Assembly: GCA_965115815.1 (NCBI GenBank)
Contig: OZ220465.1
Span: 62,001-126,000, forward strand
DNA length: 64,000 bases
Reading direction: 5' to 3'
From: VXPW01 sp965115815
GTDB taxonomy: Bacteria > Pseudomonadota > Alphaproteobacteria > TMED109
The first letter of the stretch is position 1. Every line of letters begins with the position of its first letter. Shown here in pieces: positions 35,755-43,971 of this stretch. Made by a program: the position numbers and the translations under genes. The notes below the pieces were generated by a model. It was not told where the DNA came from. It searched no databases and saw only the letters and a list, made by a program, of their open reading frames with translations.

Positions 35755-37202
35755 TCCGGAACCTCCGGCGCGGGGAAGACCTGTTCGAGCCAGACCGTGA
35801 CGGCGTCGGGGAAGACGAACAGGGCCAGACAGCCAAGCGACGTGAAGGCGAGGGCCGCGAGGCATGCGGGCGGCGCTTCCCGGATCCCGCCCGCATGCCC
35901 CCCGGGCGGAGACCGGAAGAAGGCCCGGACCGATATGGGAAGAAGGTAGCCGATACTGAGCAGCGTGCTGGCACCGAGGACGAGGAGCAGCGGGACCTGA
36001 CCGGCGGCCAGCGACGCCTCGAAGAGCAGCCACTTGCTCCACAGACCGCCGAATGGCGGCAGACCGATGATGCTGAGGCTGGCGATGGTGAATGCGGTCA
36101 TGGTGACCGGCATGATTCGGCCGATCCCGTCGAGTTCCGACACCGCCCGCTTGTGCGCCGCGACCAGGATGGCGCCGGCGCAGAAGAAGAGCGTGATCTT
36201 GCCGAAGGCATGGGTCACGATGTGCAGGCCGCCGCCGAGGAAACCGACTTCGCGGGCCAGCAGGGCCGCCAGTACGATGTAGGCGAGTTGGCTGATCGTC
36301 GAATAGGCCAGTCGGGCCTTGAGGTCGTCCCGGGTCAGGGCAACGAGCGATGCCGCGAGGATGGTGAAGGCGGCGGTCCACTGGAGAACCTCCAGCAGGA
36401 CGAGGTCGCGCAGAAGATCGAAGCCGAAGACGAACCACGAGATCTTGAGAATCGTGAAGACGCCCGCCTTCACCACCGCCACGGCGTGGAGCAGTGCGCT
36501 GACCGGCGTCGGCGCCACCATGGCGGCGGGCAACCAGCGATGGAACGGCATCAGCGCGGCCTTGCCGACCCCGAAGACGTACAGGGCGAGCAGGATGCCG
36601 GCCGCGGCGTCGGTGACGCGATCCCGGAGAATCCCGCCCGGAACGAAGTCGAGGGTGCCGGCCGCCGCCCAGGTCGCGATGATGGCGATCAGCAGCAGCC
36701 CGATCGAGGTGCCGAGCAGGATGCCGAGATAGGTGCGCCCGGCCCGTTTCGCCGGCTCGGTACCGGCGTGGGCAACCAGCGGAAACGTCGAGAGGGTCAA
36801 TGCCTCGTAGAAGAGGAAGAGGGTGAGAAGATTGCCGGCCAGGGCGACGCCGACCGCCGAAGCGATGGCCAGGGCGAAGAAGGCATAGAACCGGGTTTGA
36901 TGGGTCTCGCGGTGGCCCCGCATGTAGCCGATCGCGTACACCGTGGTCACGACCCAGAGGCTGCCGGCAAGCAGGGCGAACAGGACGCCGAACGGTTCGA
37001 CGACCAGCTTGATGGCGAGACCTGCGATCGGTTCGGCCAGGACGACGGCGGTCGGTCCTCCCCCGGCGACGGCGGCCAGCACGGCCAGCAGGGCCGCGCC
37101 GGCGGCGACGCTCACCGACTCGCGCACGTTCGGCCAGCGATGGGTCAGCAACACCAGGACGGCGGCCGCGAGCGGGACGATGACCGCAAGGACCGCCATC
37201 AT
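35751..37202 (-). CDS. Mrp-type cation/proton antiporter, NuoM/N-like subunit (second copy)
   Basis: 483 residues with the proton-conducting-membrane-transport domain: GSLWVVTTVYAIGYMRGHRE, LLTLFLFYEALTLSTFPLVA (conserved Glu of helix 5), FHRWLPAAMVAPTPVSALLH, AVAVVKAGVFTILKISW (conserved Lys) and THAFGKITLFFCAGAIL. It belongs with MrpD/MnhD. The stop overlaps the small membrane gene (TGATG-type overlap). Forty-six bp separate it from the upstream D-type gene. Confidence 0.87.
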   Translation of the reverse strand: MMAVLAVIVPLAAAVLVLLTHRWPNVRESVSVAAGAALLAVLAAVAGGGPTAVVLAEPIAGLAIKLVVEPFGVLFALLAGSLWVVTTVYAIGYMRGHRETHQTRFYAFFALAIASAVGVALAGNLLTLFLFYEALTLSTFPLVAHAGTEPAKRAGRTYLGILLGTSIGLLLIAIIATWAAAGTLDFVPGGILRDRVTDAAAGILLALYVFGVGKAALMPFHRWLPAAMVAPTPVSALLHAVAVVKAGVFTILKISWFVFGFDLLRDLVLLEVLQWTAAFTILAASLVALTRDDLKARLAYSTISQLAYIVLAALLAREVGFLGGGLHIVTHAFGKITLFFCAGAILVAAHKRAVSELDGIGRIMPVTMTAFTIASLSIIGLPPFGGLWSKWLLFEASLAAGQVPLLLVLGASTLLSIGYLLPISVRAFFRSPPGGHAGGIREAPPACLAALAFTSLGCLALFVFPDAVTVWLEQVFPAPEVPE

Positions 37203-37248
37203 GGCCGGGCTCCGCGCGCCGGTGTGTTCCGCCGCCTGCGGACCGGCG

Positions 37249-38730
37249 TCACGGCAGGATTCCGAGGACCTGCACGGCCTCGCCTGCCACGCCGACCGTG
37301 AGGTCCGTCGTCACGCCGAGGACGACGCACAGGACCGTGAGCACGAGCGTCGGCACGAGCAGCAGGACGGGCGCTTCGGTCCGGACCTCGTCGCCGGGCG
37401 CCGGTGCCGTGAAATAGGCGGTTTCGACGACGCGCCAGACGTAGATGACGGCAATCAGGGAACTGACGACGATGAGGGCGGCGGCCGGCCACAGGCCGGC
37501 ATCGAGCGCTCCCTTCACGAGATACCACTTGGAGATGAACCCGGCGGTCATCGGCACGCCGACCATCGAGAGTCCCGCCACCACCAGGCAACCTGCAGTG
37601 ACGGGCATGCGGCGCCCGAGGCCGCGCACGCTCACCAGATCGGCCGTGCCCTGCCGGAAGATGACACAGGCCATGACGAGAAACAGCGCCCCCTTCATGA
37701 GGCCGTGATTGAAGACGTGGATGATCGCGGCCACCATGCCGTCGTGATTGGCAAGACCGATCCCTGCAGCGATGTATCCGACCTGGGCCACGCTCGAGTA
37801 GGCGAGCATGCGCCTCAGGTCGCCCTGCCAGATCGCCACGACGGAGCCGTAGACGGCGCCGGCAAGGCCCAGAGGCACCAGGATCCATCCGATCTTCATG
37901 GTGTCGAAGGAGAAGTCGACGCCAAAGACGCTGCAGACGAAGCGGATCAGGATGTAGGCCCCGATCTTCGTGGCCGTCGCGCCGAAGAACGCGGAGACCA
38001 GCGATGGTGCGTAGGCGTACGCGTTGGGCATCCACATGTGCGCCGGGAAGATCGCGAACTTGATGCCGGCGCCGACCAAGATGAAGGCGAGAGCGGCCTG
38101 GACGGGGGCGGCATCGCGGACATGGGGGATCCGCTCCGCCATGTCCGCCATGTTGAGCGTCCCGGTCATCATGTAGGCAAGGCCGATGCCGATCAGGATG
38201 AACGTGGCGCCGATGGTTCCGAGAATCAGGTAGTCGAAGGCCGCCCGGGTCGCGCGACGGTCGATGCCCATGGCCACCAGGGCATAGCTCGCCAGCGACG
38301 ACATCTCGAGGAAGACGTAGAGATTGAAGATATCGCCGGTGGCGGCGATGCCGAGCATGCCGGCGAGCGCCAGAAGCGCCACCGTGTAGAACAGATGACG
38401 GGCGCGCTGCACGACCTCGACGCCGATCCCGAGGCGCACGGCCGGCATGATGACGGCCGCCATGCCCGAGACCAGCACGAGCACCAGGGCATTGAGCGGA
38501 TCGATGACGTACTCGATCCCCAGCACTGCGGGCCAGCCCCCCATGGTGTAGTGGATGGTGCCGTCGGCGACCACGCTCGCGAGGAGAACGACGGCGATGG
38601 CGAAGCTTGCCCAGGCGACCGCCACGGCAAATGGCCATGCGAGACGGGGGCGCCCGAGAAGGGCGCAGAGCGGCGCGCCGATGAGCGGAATCCCGACCTG
38701 CAGTGCCGGCAAGTGATCGAGCAGGGCCAT
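37249..38730 (-). CDS. Na+/H+ antiporter subunit D (MrpD/MnhD type)
   Basis: 493 residues from the ATG at 38730 (MALLDHLPALQVGIPLIGAP). Motifs: FNLYVFLEMSSLASYALVA, FPAHMWMPNAYAYAPSLVSA, FFGATATKIGAYILIRF, WQGDLRRMLAYSSVAQVGYI, HVFNHGLMKGALFLVMACV. A canonical MrpD. It begins 4 bp after the C subunit gene. The Mrp complex exports Na+ or K+ in exchange for protons, supporting pH and salt homeostasis. Confidence 0.92.
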   Translation of the reverse strand: MALLDHLPALQVGIPLIGAPLCALLGRPRLAWPFAVAVAWASFAIAVVLLASVVADGTIHYTMGGWPAVLGIEYVIDPLNALVLVLVSGMAAVIMPAVRLGIGVEVVQRARHLFYTVALLALAGMLGIAATGDIFNLYVFLEMSSLASYALVAMGIDRRATRAAFDYLILGTIGATFILIGIGLAYMMTGTLNMADMAERIPHVRDAAPVQAALAFILVGAGIKFAIFPAHMWMPNAYAYAPSLVSAFFGATATKIGAYILIRFVCSVFGVDFSFDTMKIGWILVPLGLAGAVYGSVVAIWQGDLRRMLAYSSVAQVGYIAAGIGLANHDGMVAAIIHVFNHGLMKGALFLVMACVIFRQGTADLVSVRGLGRRMPVTAGCLVVAGLSMVGVPMTAGFISKWYLVKGALDAGLWPAAALIVVSSLIAVIYVWRVVETAYFTAPAPGDEVRTEAPVLLLVPTLVLTVLCVVLGVTTDLTVGVAGEAVQVLGILP

Positions 38731-38734
38731 CGGG

Positions 38735-39097
38735 TCAGTTCTGGTCGGCGATGACCATCTCGTCCTCTTCGATGGAGCCGTAGGACTCGTGGATGCGGAC
38801 AATGAGGGCGAGCGCCACCGACATGTTGGCGACCGCAACCACAATGGCCGTCAGGATGAGGACGTGGGGAAGCGGATTGGAATAGTTCGCGGCGTGCTCG
38901 TGGACGATGGGGGCCGTGCCGTCCCGGACCCAGGCTACGGAAACGTAGAGCAGGAAGACTGCGGTCTGGAAGATGTTGAGACCCACCATCTTCTTGATCA
39001 GATTTCCGCGAGTCATCACGATGTAGAGTCCGATCATCAGGAGGATGATCGCCCCCCACTGCAGTCCGTGCGCGGCCACGAACGACAGGATGTCCAT
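38735..39097 (-). CDS. Na+/H+ antiporter subunit C (MrpC/NuoK-like)
   Basis: 120 residues, three helices with the NuoK-like features: AIILLMIGLYIVMTRGNLIK, KMVGLNIFQTAVFLLYVSV and PHVLILTAIVVAVANMSVAL. Its start overlaps the stop of the B subunit gene by one base (TGATG). Small membrane subunit that stabilises the antiporter core. Confidence 0.92.
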   Translation of the reverse strand: MDILSFVAAHGLQWGAIILLMIGLYIVMTRGNLIKKMVGLNIFQTAVFLLYVSVAWVRDGTAPIVHEHAANYSNPLPHVLILTAIVVAVANMSVALALIVRIHESYGSIEEDEMVIADQN

Positions 39098-39519
39098 CAG
39101 CGTTCCCTGCGTTCGGCAAGGGCGAGAAAGATCGCCGTCATGACCCCGGCCACGGTGATACCGACCCCGAGTTCGATGATGATGATGCCCGCATGCTGAC
39201 CGGACACGGCGGACCGGCTGTCGAAGACGCTGTAGTCGAGGTAGGCCCCGCCCAGCATCAGGGCGGTGAACCCGGTGGCGGCGTACAACGCAAGTCCCAG
39301 ACAGACCATGGCGGTGATCGCGGACGCGGGCAGCACGCGAGAGGCCTTCCTGACACCGAACACGAGGGTGTAGACGATGATGCCCGTGGCGAAGATGACC
39401 CCGGCCTGGAAGCCGCCGCCCGGTCCGTAGTCGCCGTGCATCTGGACATAGAGCGCGAAGAGCAGAATGAAGGGCACGAGAATCTTCACGATCACCCGAA
39501 TGATGAGGAATTCACTCAT
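39097..39519 (-). CDS. Na+/H+ antiporter subunit B (MrpB/MnhB)
   Basis: 140 residues from the ATG at 39519. Family signature ALYVQMHGDYGPGGGFQAGV, then FATGIIVYTLVFGVRKASRV and SGQHAGIIIIELGVGITVAG. Four helices. It overlaps the upstream DUF4040/MbhE gene by 4 nt and is part of the tightly packed E-F-G-(A')-B-C-D run. Confidence 0.93.
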   Translation of the reverse strand: MSEFLIIRVIVKILVPFILLFALYVQMHGDYGPGGGFQAGVIFATGIIVYTLVFGVRKASRVLPASAITAMVCLGLALYAATGFTALMLGGAYLDYSVFDSRSAVSGQHAGIIIIELGVGITVAGVMTAIFLALAERRER

Positions 39520-40058
39520 GGGCGGTCGCTGCGCCAGCGTCTCAGAAGCGCGATCACGCAGATCCCGGCGGTAAAGATCACGGCGACTTCTCCCAAGGTA
39601 TCGTACCCCCGATAGCTCGCAAGGACGGCCGTCACCATGTTGGGAACGCCGGTATTCGACGGTCCTTCGGCGATGTAGCGAGCCGCGGCATGGATATGGG
39701 CGGGCGCCGTCGGGTCCCCGAGCAGCGGCATTTCGAGGGTCGCGTAGACTAGGGCCGAGCCCGTCACCAGGACCACCGCGAGCGCCAGCAGGCGCTCTGC
39801 GAAAGGTCGCCGGGCGGGCGCTTCGTCCCGTCGGGTCAGCGAAATGGCTGCCAGCATGAGGGTGAGCGAAATGCCGGCGCCTACCGCAGCCTCCGTGAAG
39901 GCGACATCGACGGCATGAAGCAGCGTGTAGACGACCGCCAGGATGAGACTGTAGGCCCCGGTGAGGATGGCTGCGGCGAGCAGGCTCCGGAGCCCGACGA
40001 GCGACAGCGCAAGCGCGATCAGCAGCACCATCAGCAGGAGGATGTTGAGATCCTCCAT
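39516..40058 (-). CDS. Antiporter subunit with DUF4040 and MbhE-like segments (split C-terminal part of MrpA)
   Basis: 180 residues from the ATG at 40058. The N-terminal half (LVGLRSLLAAAILTGAYSLI, HAVDVAFTEAAVGAGISLTL) is the MbhD/DUF4040 region, and the C-terminal half (VLASYRGYDTLGEVAVIFTA) is MbhE-like. In classical Mrp these belong to the C-terminal end of MrpA; here they are a separate protein, the 'split A' arrangement, with the NuoL-like part provided by one of the downstream D-type genes. Confidence 0.9.
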   Translation of the reverse strand: MEDLNILLLMVLLIALALSLVGLRSLLAAAILTGAYSLILAVVYTLLHAVDVAFTEAAVGAGISLTLMLAAISLTRRDEAPARRPFAERLLALAVVLVTGSALVYATLEMPLLGDPTAPAHIHAAARYIAEGPSNTGVPNMVTAVLASYRGYDTLGEVAVIFTAGICVIALLRRWRSDRP

Positions 40059-40390
40059 CACGAACCGGGGCCTTCCTTCTCTTCCTCGCCCGCAGCGTCG
40101 GGAGAGATGCCTCCGAGCAGGGCCGAATGGGCCACGGCATGGGTGGCCGTGGGCGCCGTCAGGAACAGCACGATTCCGATGAGCACGAGTTTCACCGTAT
40201 CGAGGCCGAAGTCCGTCTGCAGCACCATGCCGAGGAGCAGGAGGGCGGCACCGCCGGTATCAGCGAGGCTGGCCGCATGCAGACGTGTGAAGAGGTCGGG
40301 CAGACGCACCATCCCCAAGGCACCCGTGACCAGCAGCAGACCGCCCGTGACCATGGCGATCCAGCTTGCGATGTCGACCGCCGCGCTCAC
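40058..40390 (-). CDS. Na+/H+ antiporter subunit G (MrpG/MnhG)
   Basis: 110 residues with three helices: ASWIAMVTGGLLLVTGALGM, VRLPDLFTRLHAASLADTGG (signature of the family) and LVLIGIVLFLTAPTATHAVA, then an acidic tail. It overlaps the F gene upstream by 4 nt and the DUF4040 gene downstream. Confidence 0.93.
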   Translation of the reverse strand: MSAAVDIASWIAMVTGGLLLVTGALGMVRLPDLFTRLHAASLADTGGAALLLLGMVLQTDFGLDTVKLVLIGIVLFLTAPTATHAVAHSALLGGISPDAAGEEEKEGPGS

Positions 40391-40650
40391 GGTTCCTCTC
40401 CCAGATGACCGAACCTGAAGTACTTCAGCGCCGCCAGGGTTCCGACGAAATTCAGAAAGGCATACGCAAGCGACAGGTCGAGGAAGTCGGGTCGTTCCGT
40501 CAGGTAGCCTGCCACGGCAATCAGCAGCACCGTCATGGTGCCGTGCACGTTGACGGCAAGAATCCGGTCATAGGGCGTCGGACCCCACACCGCGCGCACC
40601 AGTGACAGCGCCATCGCCACGACCAGACAGGACGTTGCGGCGGTGAACAT
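40387..40650 (-). CDS. Na+/H+ antiporter subunit F (MrpF/MnhF)
   Basis: 87 residues from the ATG at 40650. Three helices with the F-subunit signature VWGPTPYDRILAVNVHGTMT and LDLSLAYAFLNFVGTLAALK. Its start coincides with the end of the E gene, and its stop overlaps G by 4 nt. Confidence 0.92.
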   Translation of the reverse strand: MFTAATSCLVVAMALSLVRAVWGPTPYDRILAVNVHGTMTVLLIAVAGYLTERPDFLDLSLAYAFLNFVGTLAALKYFRFGHLGEEP

Positions 40651-41132
40651 CAGGAGCCTCCTTCCATGGTGCGGACCCGCCGATCCATGACGCCCTCCTT
40701 CAGATCCTCGAGCCCCTTCCGTGAGAGCGCATGAACCAGAATGCGGTCCGCCTCGACCGACAGCGATACCGTGCCCGGGGTCAGAGTGATCGAATTGGCG
40801 AAGGTGACGAGGCCGACCGGAGTCTTCTGATGTGCCGGGACCCAGCCCGATACCGGGGCGATCCTCAATGCCGGCGACAGGACGATGATCGCGACCCGGA
40901 CGTTGCCGAGGGCGATCTGCCATACCAGCCAGGGCAGGTAGAGCACCAGTCCGCGAAGCAACTGCAGCGGAACGCCCTCCTCGTCGATCGTTCCCATGCG
41001 TCGGGCAAGGAATGCCACCAGCACACAGGCAACGACCCCCGAGAACAGCAGGAACGGCTCGAAGTGCCCGCTGAGCACGAGCCACGTTCCACCGAGCAGA
41101 ACCAGAAGAGCGATCAAGCGAAGCAATGCCAT
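40650..41132 (-). CDS. Na+/H+ antiporter subunit E (MrpE/MnhE)
   Basis: 160 residues from the ATG at 41132 (MALLRLIALLVLLGGTWLVL): two N-terminal helices, then LPWLVWQIALGNVRVAIIVL and the cytoplasmic domain with FANSITLTPGTVSLSVEADR, the family hallmark. First gene of the ten-gene leftward antiporter operon. An open frame continues upstream to 41246 but lacks similarity. The promoter should lie in 41133-41350; no convincing -35/-10 pair was seen. Confidence 0.92.
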   Translation of the reverse strand: MALLRLIALLVLLGGTWLVLSGHFEPFLLFSGVVACVLVAFLARRMGTIDEEGVPLQLLRGLVLYLPWLVWQIALGNVRVAIIVLSPALRIAPVSGWVPAHQKTPVGLVTFANSITLTPGTVSLSVEADRILVHALSRKGLEDLKEGVMDRRVRTMEGGS

Positions 41133-41350
41133 CCCCTCATGCGATGCGCGGCATCCGATCCGCGCCCGTGTATCCCTGAGTTCGCCAAGCCGTTCCGGGA
41201 AACCAGCAGGGCATCGGCGGATCCCGGCCCGGCAGGATAACCCCACACCGAGATTCCGAGGGGTCCGAAGGCGGTTCCATCGGTTTCAGGGGCGTGCAGC
41301 AGGCCCGCCGATGGCGTTCGTACCCGAGTCGGCGGTGCCGGGAATCGAAA
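41133..41350. other. Upstream region of the antiporter operon
   Basis: No gene recognised. It should contain the operon promoter. GC-rich sequence grading into degenerate mobile-element sequence at its right side. Confidence 0.3.
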
Positions 41351-41506
41351 ATCGCTTGCGCTGGGCCGAGCTTCGGAGAGCGGGAAATCGATGACGCAGG
41401 TGGAACCCTCTCGTCGCCGGTCCGCGGGGTCGACTCCCGTCCGACCGAGGTGCCGCCCACCCGCCGGAAGCGAGTGGGGCGTGGCGCGCGGTCGCGCACG
41501 TCGTAA
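41351..41506 (+). ncRNA. Degenerate copy of a mobile structured-RNA candidate
   Basis: Matches the 5' part of the RNA-like elements at 42141/43587 and 49651 through many substitutions: TTGCGCTGGGCCGAGCTTCG, then GATGACGCAGGTGGAACCC, GGGGTCGACTCCCGTCCG and GGCGCGCGGTCGCGCACGTC. The same hairpins can still form (first stem, the TTCGAC-like hairpin and the CG-rich tetraloop hairpin), with changes on both sides of the stems. Divergence suggests it is the oldest of the three copies. Confidence 0.4.
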
Positions 41507-41871
41507 ATCGGGCACGGCGGCGGGAACATGATGGGCGTGATCAGCGCGCGGATGACTGCGGCCGAGCGGGCATTCTGGAAGCTGGTACCGCCTTCTCGGG
41601 GCGGGAGCCGGCCGATTGCCAACGCAATTCGCCTCCGAATGGACCTCCGGACTTGCCTGGATCGGCCCTCGCCAGACCGAAGACGATCCCTGTGCCGGCC
41701 GACGAAGGGCCCGTTCGGACACCATCGCTTCGGGAGACTGGTTCTCGGCATCCCCGTTTCGAGGATCGGTCCGACACCCATTTGGTCTTTGGTGCAGGGG
41801 GCCGGACTCCGGGGTGATCCCCGGGCGGACGGTGCCCCGCATTCGGTTCTTCCGTTCCTGCGCTGTATCTA
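41507..41871. other. Degenerate sequence with a repeat shared with 48898-49026
   Basis: No gene. About 41703-41800 (GGACACCATCGCTTCGGGAG, then TTCTCGGCATCCCCGTTTCG and CCCATTTGGTCTT) matches 48900-48980 with about 80 percent identity by eye. The repeat is of unknown origin and lies immediately before IS630 left ends in both places. Confidence 0.35.
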
Positions 41872-42140
41872 GTAGTACGGAACCGTTGAACTGACGATAG
41901 TATTCTGGCAAGATTTCCGTGTCGGTCCGTGTCGGCCCCGTGTCGGTGCGTGTCGGCACGCGTAGGCGCCCGATCGGTACGGCGCTCTCTGGTTCATCCC
42001 CACAGACCCGATGCCGAACGTGCAGGCGCTCACACTCTCTTGGGGATCGGACGGATCCGGTTTCCGGGAACCGAGCCTGCCTGCAGGGGTTCGGTGCGGG
42101 GATCGGAGTGGATCATGGCCAATCCTCAGGGCAGGAAGCT
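41872..42140 (+). mobile_element. IS630-type element, left-end fragment (a)
   Basis: The first 269 bp of the IS630 element found complete at 42177: TIR TAGTACGGAACCGTTGAACT, the CGTGTCGG-type subterminal repeats and the first codons of the transposase (ATG GCC AAT CCT CAG). It is cut off exactly where the structured-RNA element begins (TGATTGCGCCAGG). Confidence 0.8.
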
Positions 42141-42176
42141 TGATTGCGCCAGGCCAAGCCCTGGAGAGGGGGAAAC
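42141..42176 (+). ncRNA. Structured-RNA candidate 1, 5' piece (split by IS630 b)
   Basis: TGATTGCGCCAGGCCAAGCC CTGGAGAGGGGGAA corresponds to the first ~36 bases of the complete copy at 49651. The CCAGG...CCTGG hairpin is present. The remainder continues at 43587 after the inserted IS630 element. Confidence 0.5.
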
Positions 42177-43586
42177 TAGTAGTACGGAAACGTTGAACTG
42201 ACGATAGTATTCTGGCAAGATTTCCGTGTCGGTCCGTGTCGGCCCCGTGTCGGCCCCGTGTCGGTCCGTGTCGGCACGCGTGGGCGCCCGATCGGTACGG
42301 CGCTCTCTGGTTCATCCCCACAGACCCGATGCCGAACATGCAGGCGCTCATGCTCTCTTGGGGATCGGACGGATCCGGTTTCCGGGAACCGAGCCTGCCT
42401 GCAGGGGTTCGGTGCGGGGATCGGAGTGGATCCTGGCCCACCCTCAGGGTAGGAAGCTCTATCGAGTGCGCCTTTCGGTGCCGGAGCGCCAGGAACTCCA
42501 GGCGATCGTCGACGGTACCAGAGCCGCCTGGCGTCGTCGTCGGGCGCAGATTCTCCTGATGGCGGACGAAGGGCGCGACGGCGGCAAACTCCGGGATGTC
42601 GACATCGCGCGCGGCTTGGGTATCGGCGCTTCGACGGTCGAACGCCTGCGCAAGCGTTGTGTTCTGGAGGGTTTGGAGGCCTCTCTCCGCCGCCGGGAGC
42701 AGGAGAACCGCCGACCGAAACTCCTGGACGGGGCGAAGGAGGCGAAGCTGGTGGCTCTGGCCTGTTCTTCCCCGCCCGAGGGTTGTGTTCGCTGGACACT
42801 GAAGCTGCTGGCCGGTCGTCGGATGGAGATGGAGATCGTCGAGAGCATCTCGAAAGAAACGGTACGGAAGACTCTAAAAAAAGGAGATCAAGCCTTGGCT
42901 GAAGCAGTATTGGTGCATTCCCCCGAGCCGCAATGCGCCGTTCGTGGCGGCGATGGAGGAGGTGCTGGACACGTACCAGCGGGATTTTGCCGAAGACGAG
43001 GTCCTGGTCTGCATGGATGAGACCAGCCGGCAGCAGACGAAGGAAACCCGCCTTCCCCGCCCCGTGCGGCCCGGGCAACCGGAAATCGTCGACTACGAAT
43101 ACGAGCGAAACGGTACGGCCAATCTCTTCCTGGCGTTCGCGCCCAACGAAAATTGGCGTACGGTAAAGGTCACCGATCGCCGCACGGCGCGGGACTGGGC
43201 GCAGTTCATCCGGGAACTCGCGGACGATCCTATCCCCGGAAAGAAGATTGTACTGGTCATGGACAACCTGAACACACACGGCCCCGCGTCGTTGTATGAA
43301 GCCTGTGCACCCCGGGAGGCCATGCGGGTGCGAAAGCGGTTCGAGTTTCGGTACCCGCCGAAGCACGGAAGCTGGCTCAACAGGGCCGAAATCGAAATCG
43401 GCGCGTTGTCGCGACAGTGTCTTCGACGACGCATTCCTGATCGCGCCACCATGCTGCGGGAGACCGCGGCGTGGGTCAAGCGCCGCAACGCGGCCGGCGG
43501 CACCGTCGACTGGCGGTTCACGACGGCAGACGCCCGGGTGAAACTGAAGTCTCTATACCCATCAATCCAATGATTCCGTCCTACTA
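42177..43586 (+). mobile_element. IS630-type insertion sequence, complete copy (b)
   Basis: About 1.41 kb, left end TAGTAGTACGGAAACGTTGA, right end CAATCCAATGATTCCGTCCT then ACTA; these are imperfect inverted repeats. The family inserts at TA. The left subterminal region has six CGTGTCGG-type repeats. It is inserted inside a structured-RNA element, which is itself inserted in IS630 fragment a: three nested events. Confidence 0.85.
42433..43573 (+). pseudogene. IS630-family transposase (copy b), two frames
   Basis: The N-terminal half (HPQGRKLYRVRLSVPERQEL, GLGIGASTVERLRKRCVLEG, SSPPEGCVRWTLKLLAGRRM) carries the helix-turn-helix domains. The C-terminal half (42944-43573) carries the DDE domain with VLVCMDETSRQQTKETRLPR, IVLVMDNLNTH and KHGSWLNRAEIEIGALSRQC. 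They lie in different frames joined at CTCTAAAAAAAGGAG. In copy d the corresponding sequence has a G before seven A, a classical A AAA AAG slip site; here one base is missing, so normal -1 frameshifting would not restore the frame. The usual ATG start is CTG (42433). Probably inactive. Confidence 0.75.
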
Positions 43587-43971
43587 GGACGTAGGTTGAA
43601 ACCTTTCGTCGCAAGCCTGCGGGTTCGACCCCCGCCCGGCAAAGGTGCGCCCGCCCGCCGGGAGCGAGTGTGGCAGGGCGTGCGGTACCGCACGTCGTGA
43701 AGCGTACACAGCGGGCGGCGAAGCGTCGCTAGGGAGCCTCGTACTCCGCAACGTCGGTGCCTTCATCGTTCGAGCAGTGGGGGCCGCACCGGCGCGCCGC
43801 GTGTAGGGGCAAGGCGCAACGGACCGTCCGGGGTCCGAGAACGACGCAAAGCCGCGGGAGGGCTTGCCAGGGAACCTGGGAGATCCGGTTTCTGCCCGCA
43901 GGTCGAACCTGCGGAGCCGGCGGGCGAAACCCATGAGCCGAAGGCCAGACGGAAACCGGAAGTCGTAGCTC
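43587..43971 (+). ncRNA. Structured-RNA candidate 1, main piece
   Basis: About 385 bp without coding potential, 90 percent or more identical to 49697-50070. Recognisable hairpins include CCTGCGGGTTCGACCCCCGC (a tRNA T-arm-like loop), GCGTGCGGTACCGCACGTC, GGGCGGCGAAGCGTCGC and a 3' terminal group GAGCCGAAGGCC...GGAAACCGGAAGTC. Copy 2 has GCAA in place of GTAC in the second loop with the stem kept. Size, mobility and lack of an ORF recall HEARO elements (IscB-associated omega-RNAs), but no HNH gene is present. It ends abruptly at the ISNCY left end. Confidence 0.5.

Noticed and set aside
43610..43640. GCGGGTTCGACCCCCGC looks like a tRNA T-arm.
   Set aside because: No acceptor, D or anticodon stem can be placed around it, and the same hairpin recurs within the longer repeated RNA element at 49651.
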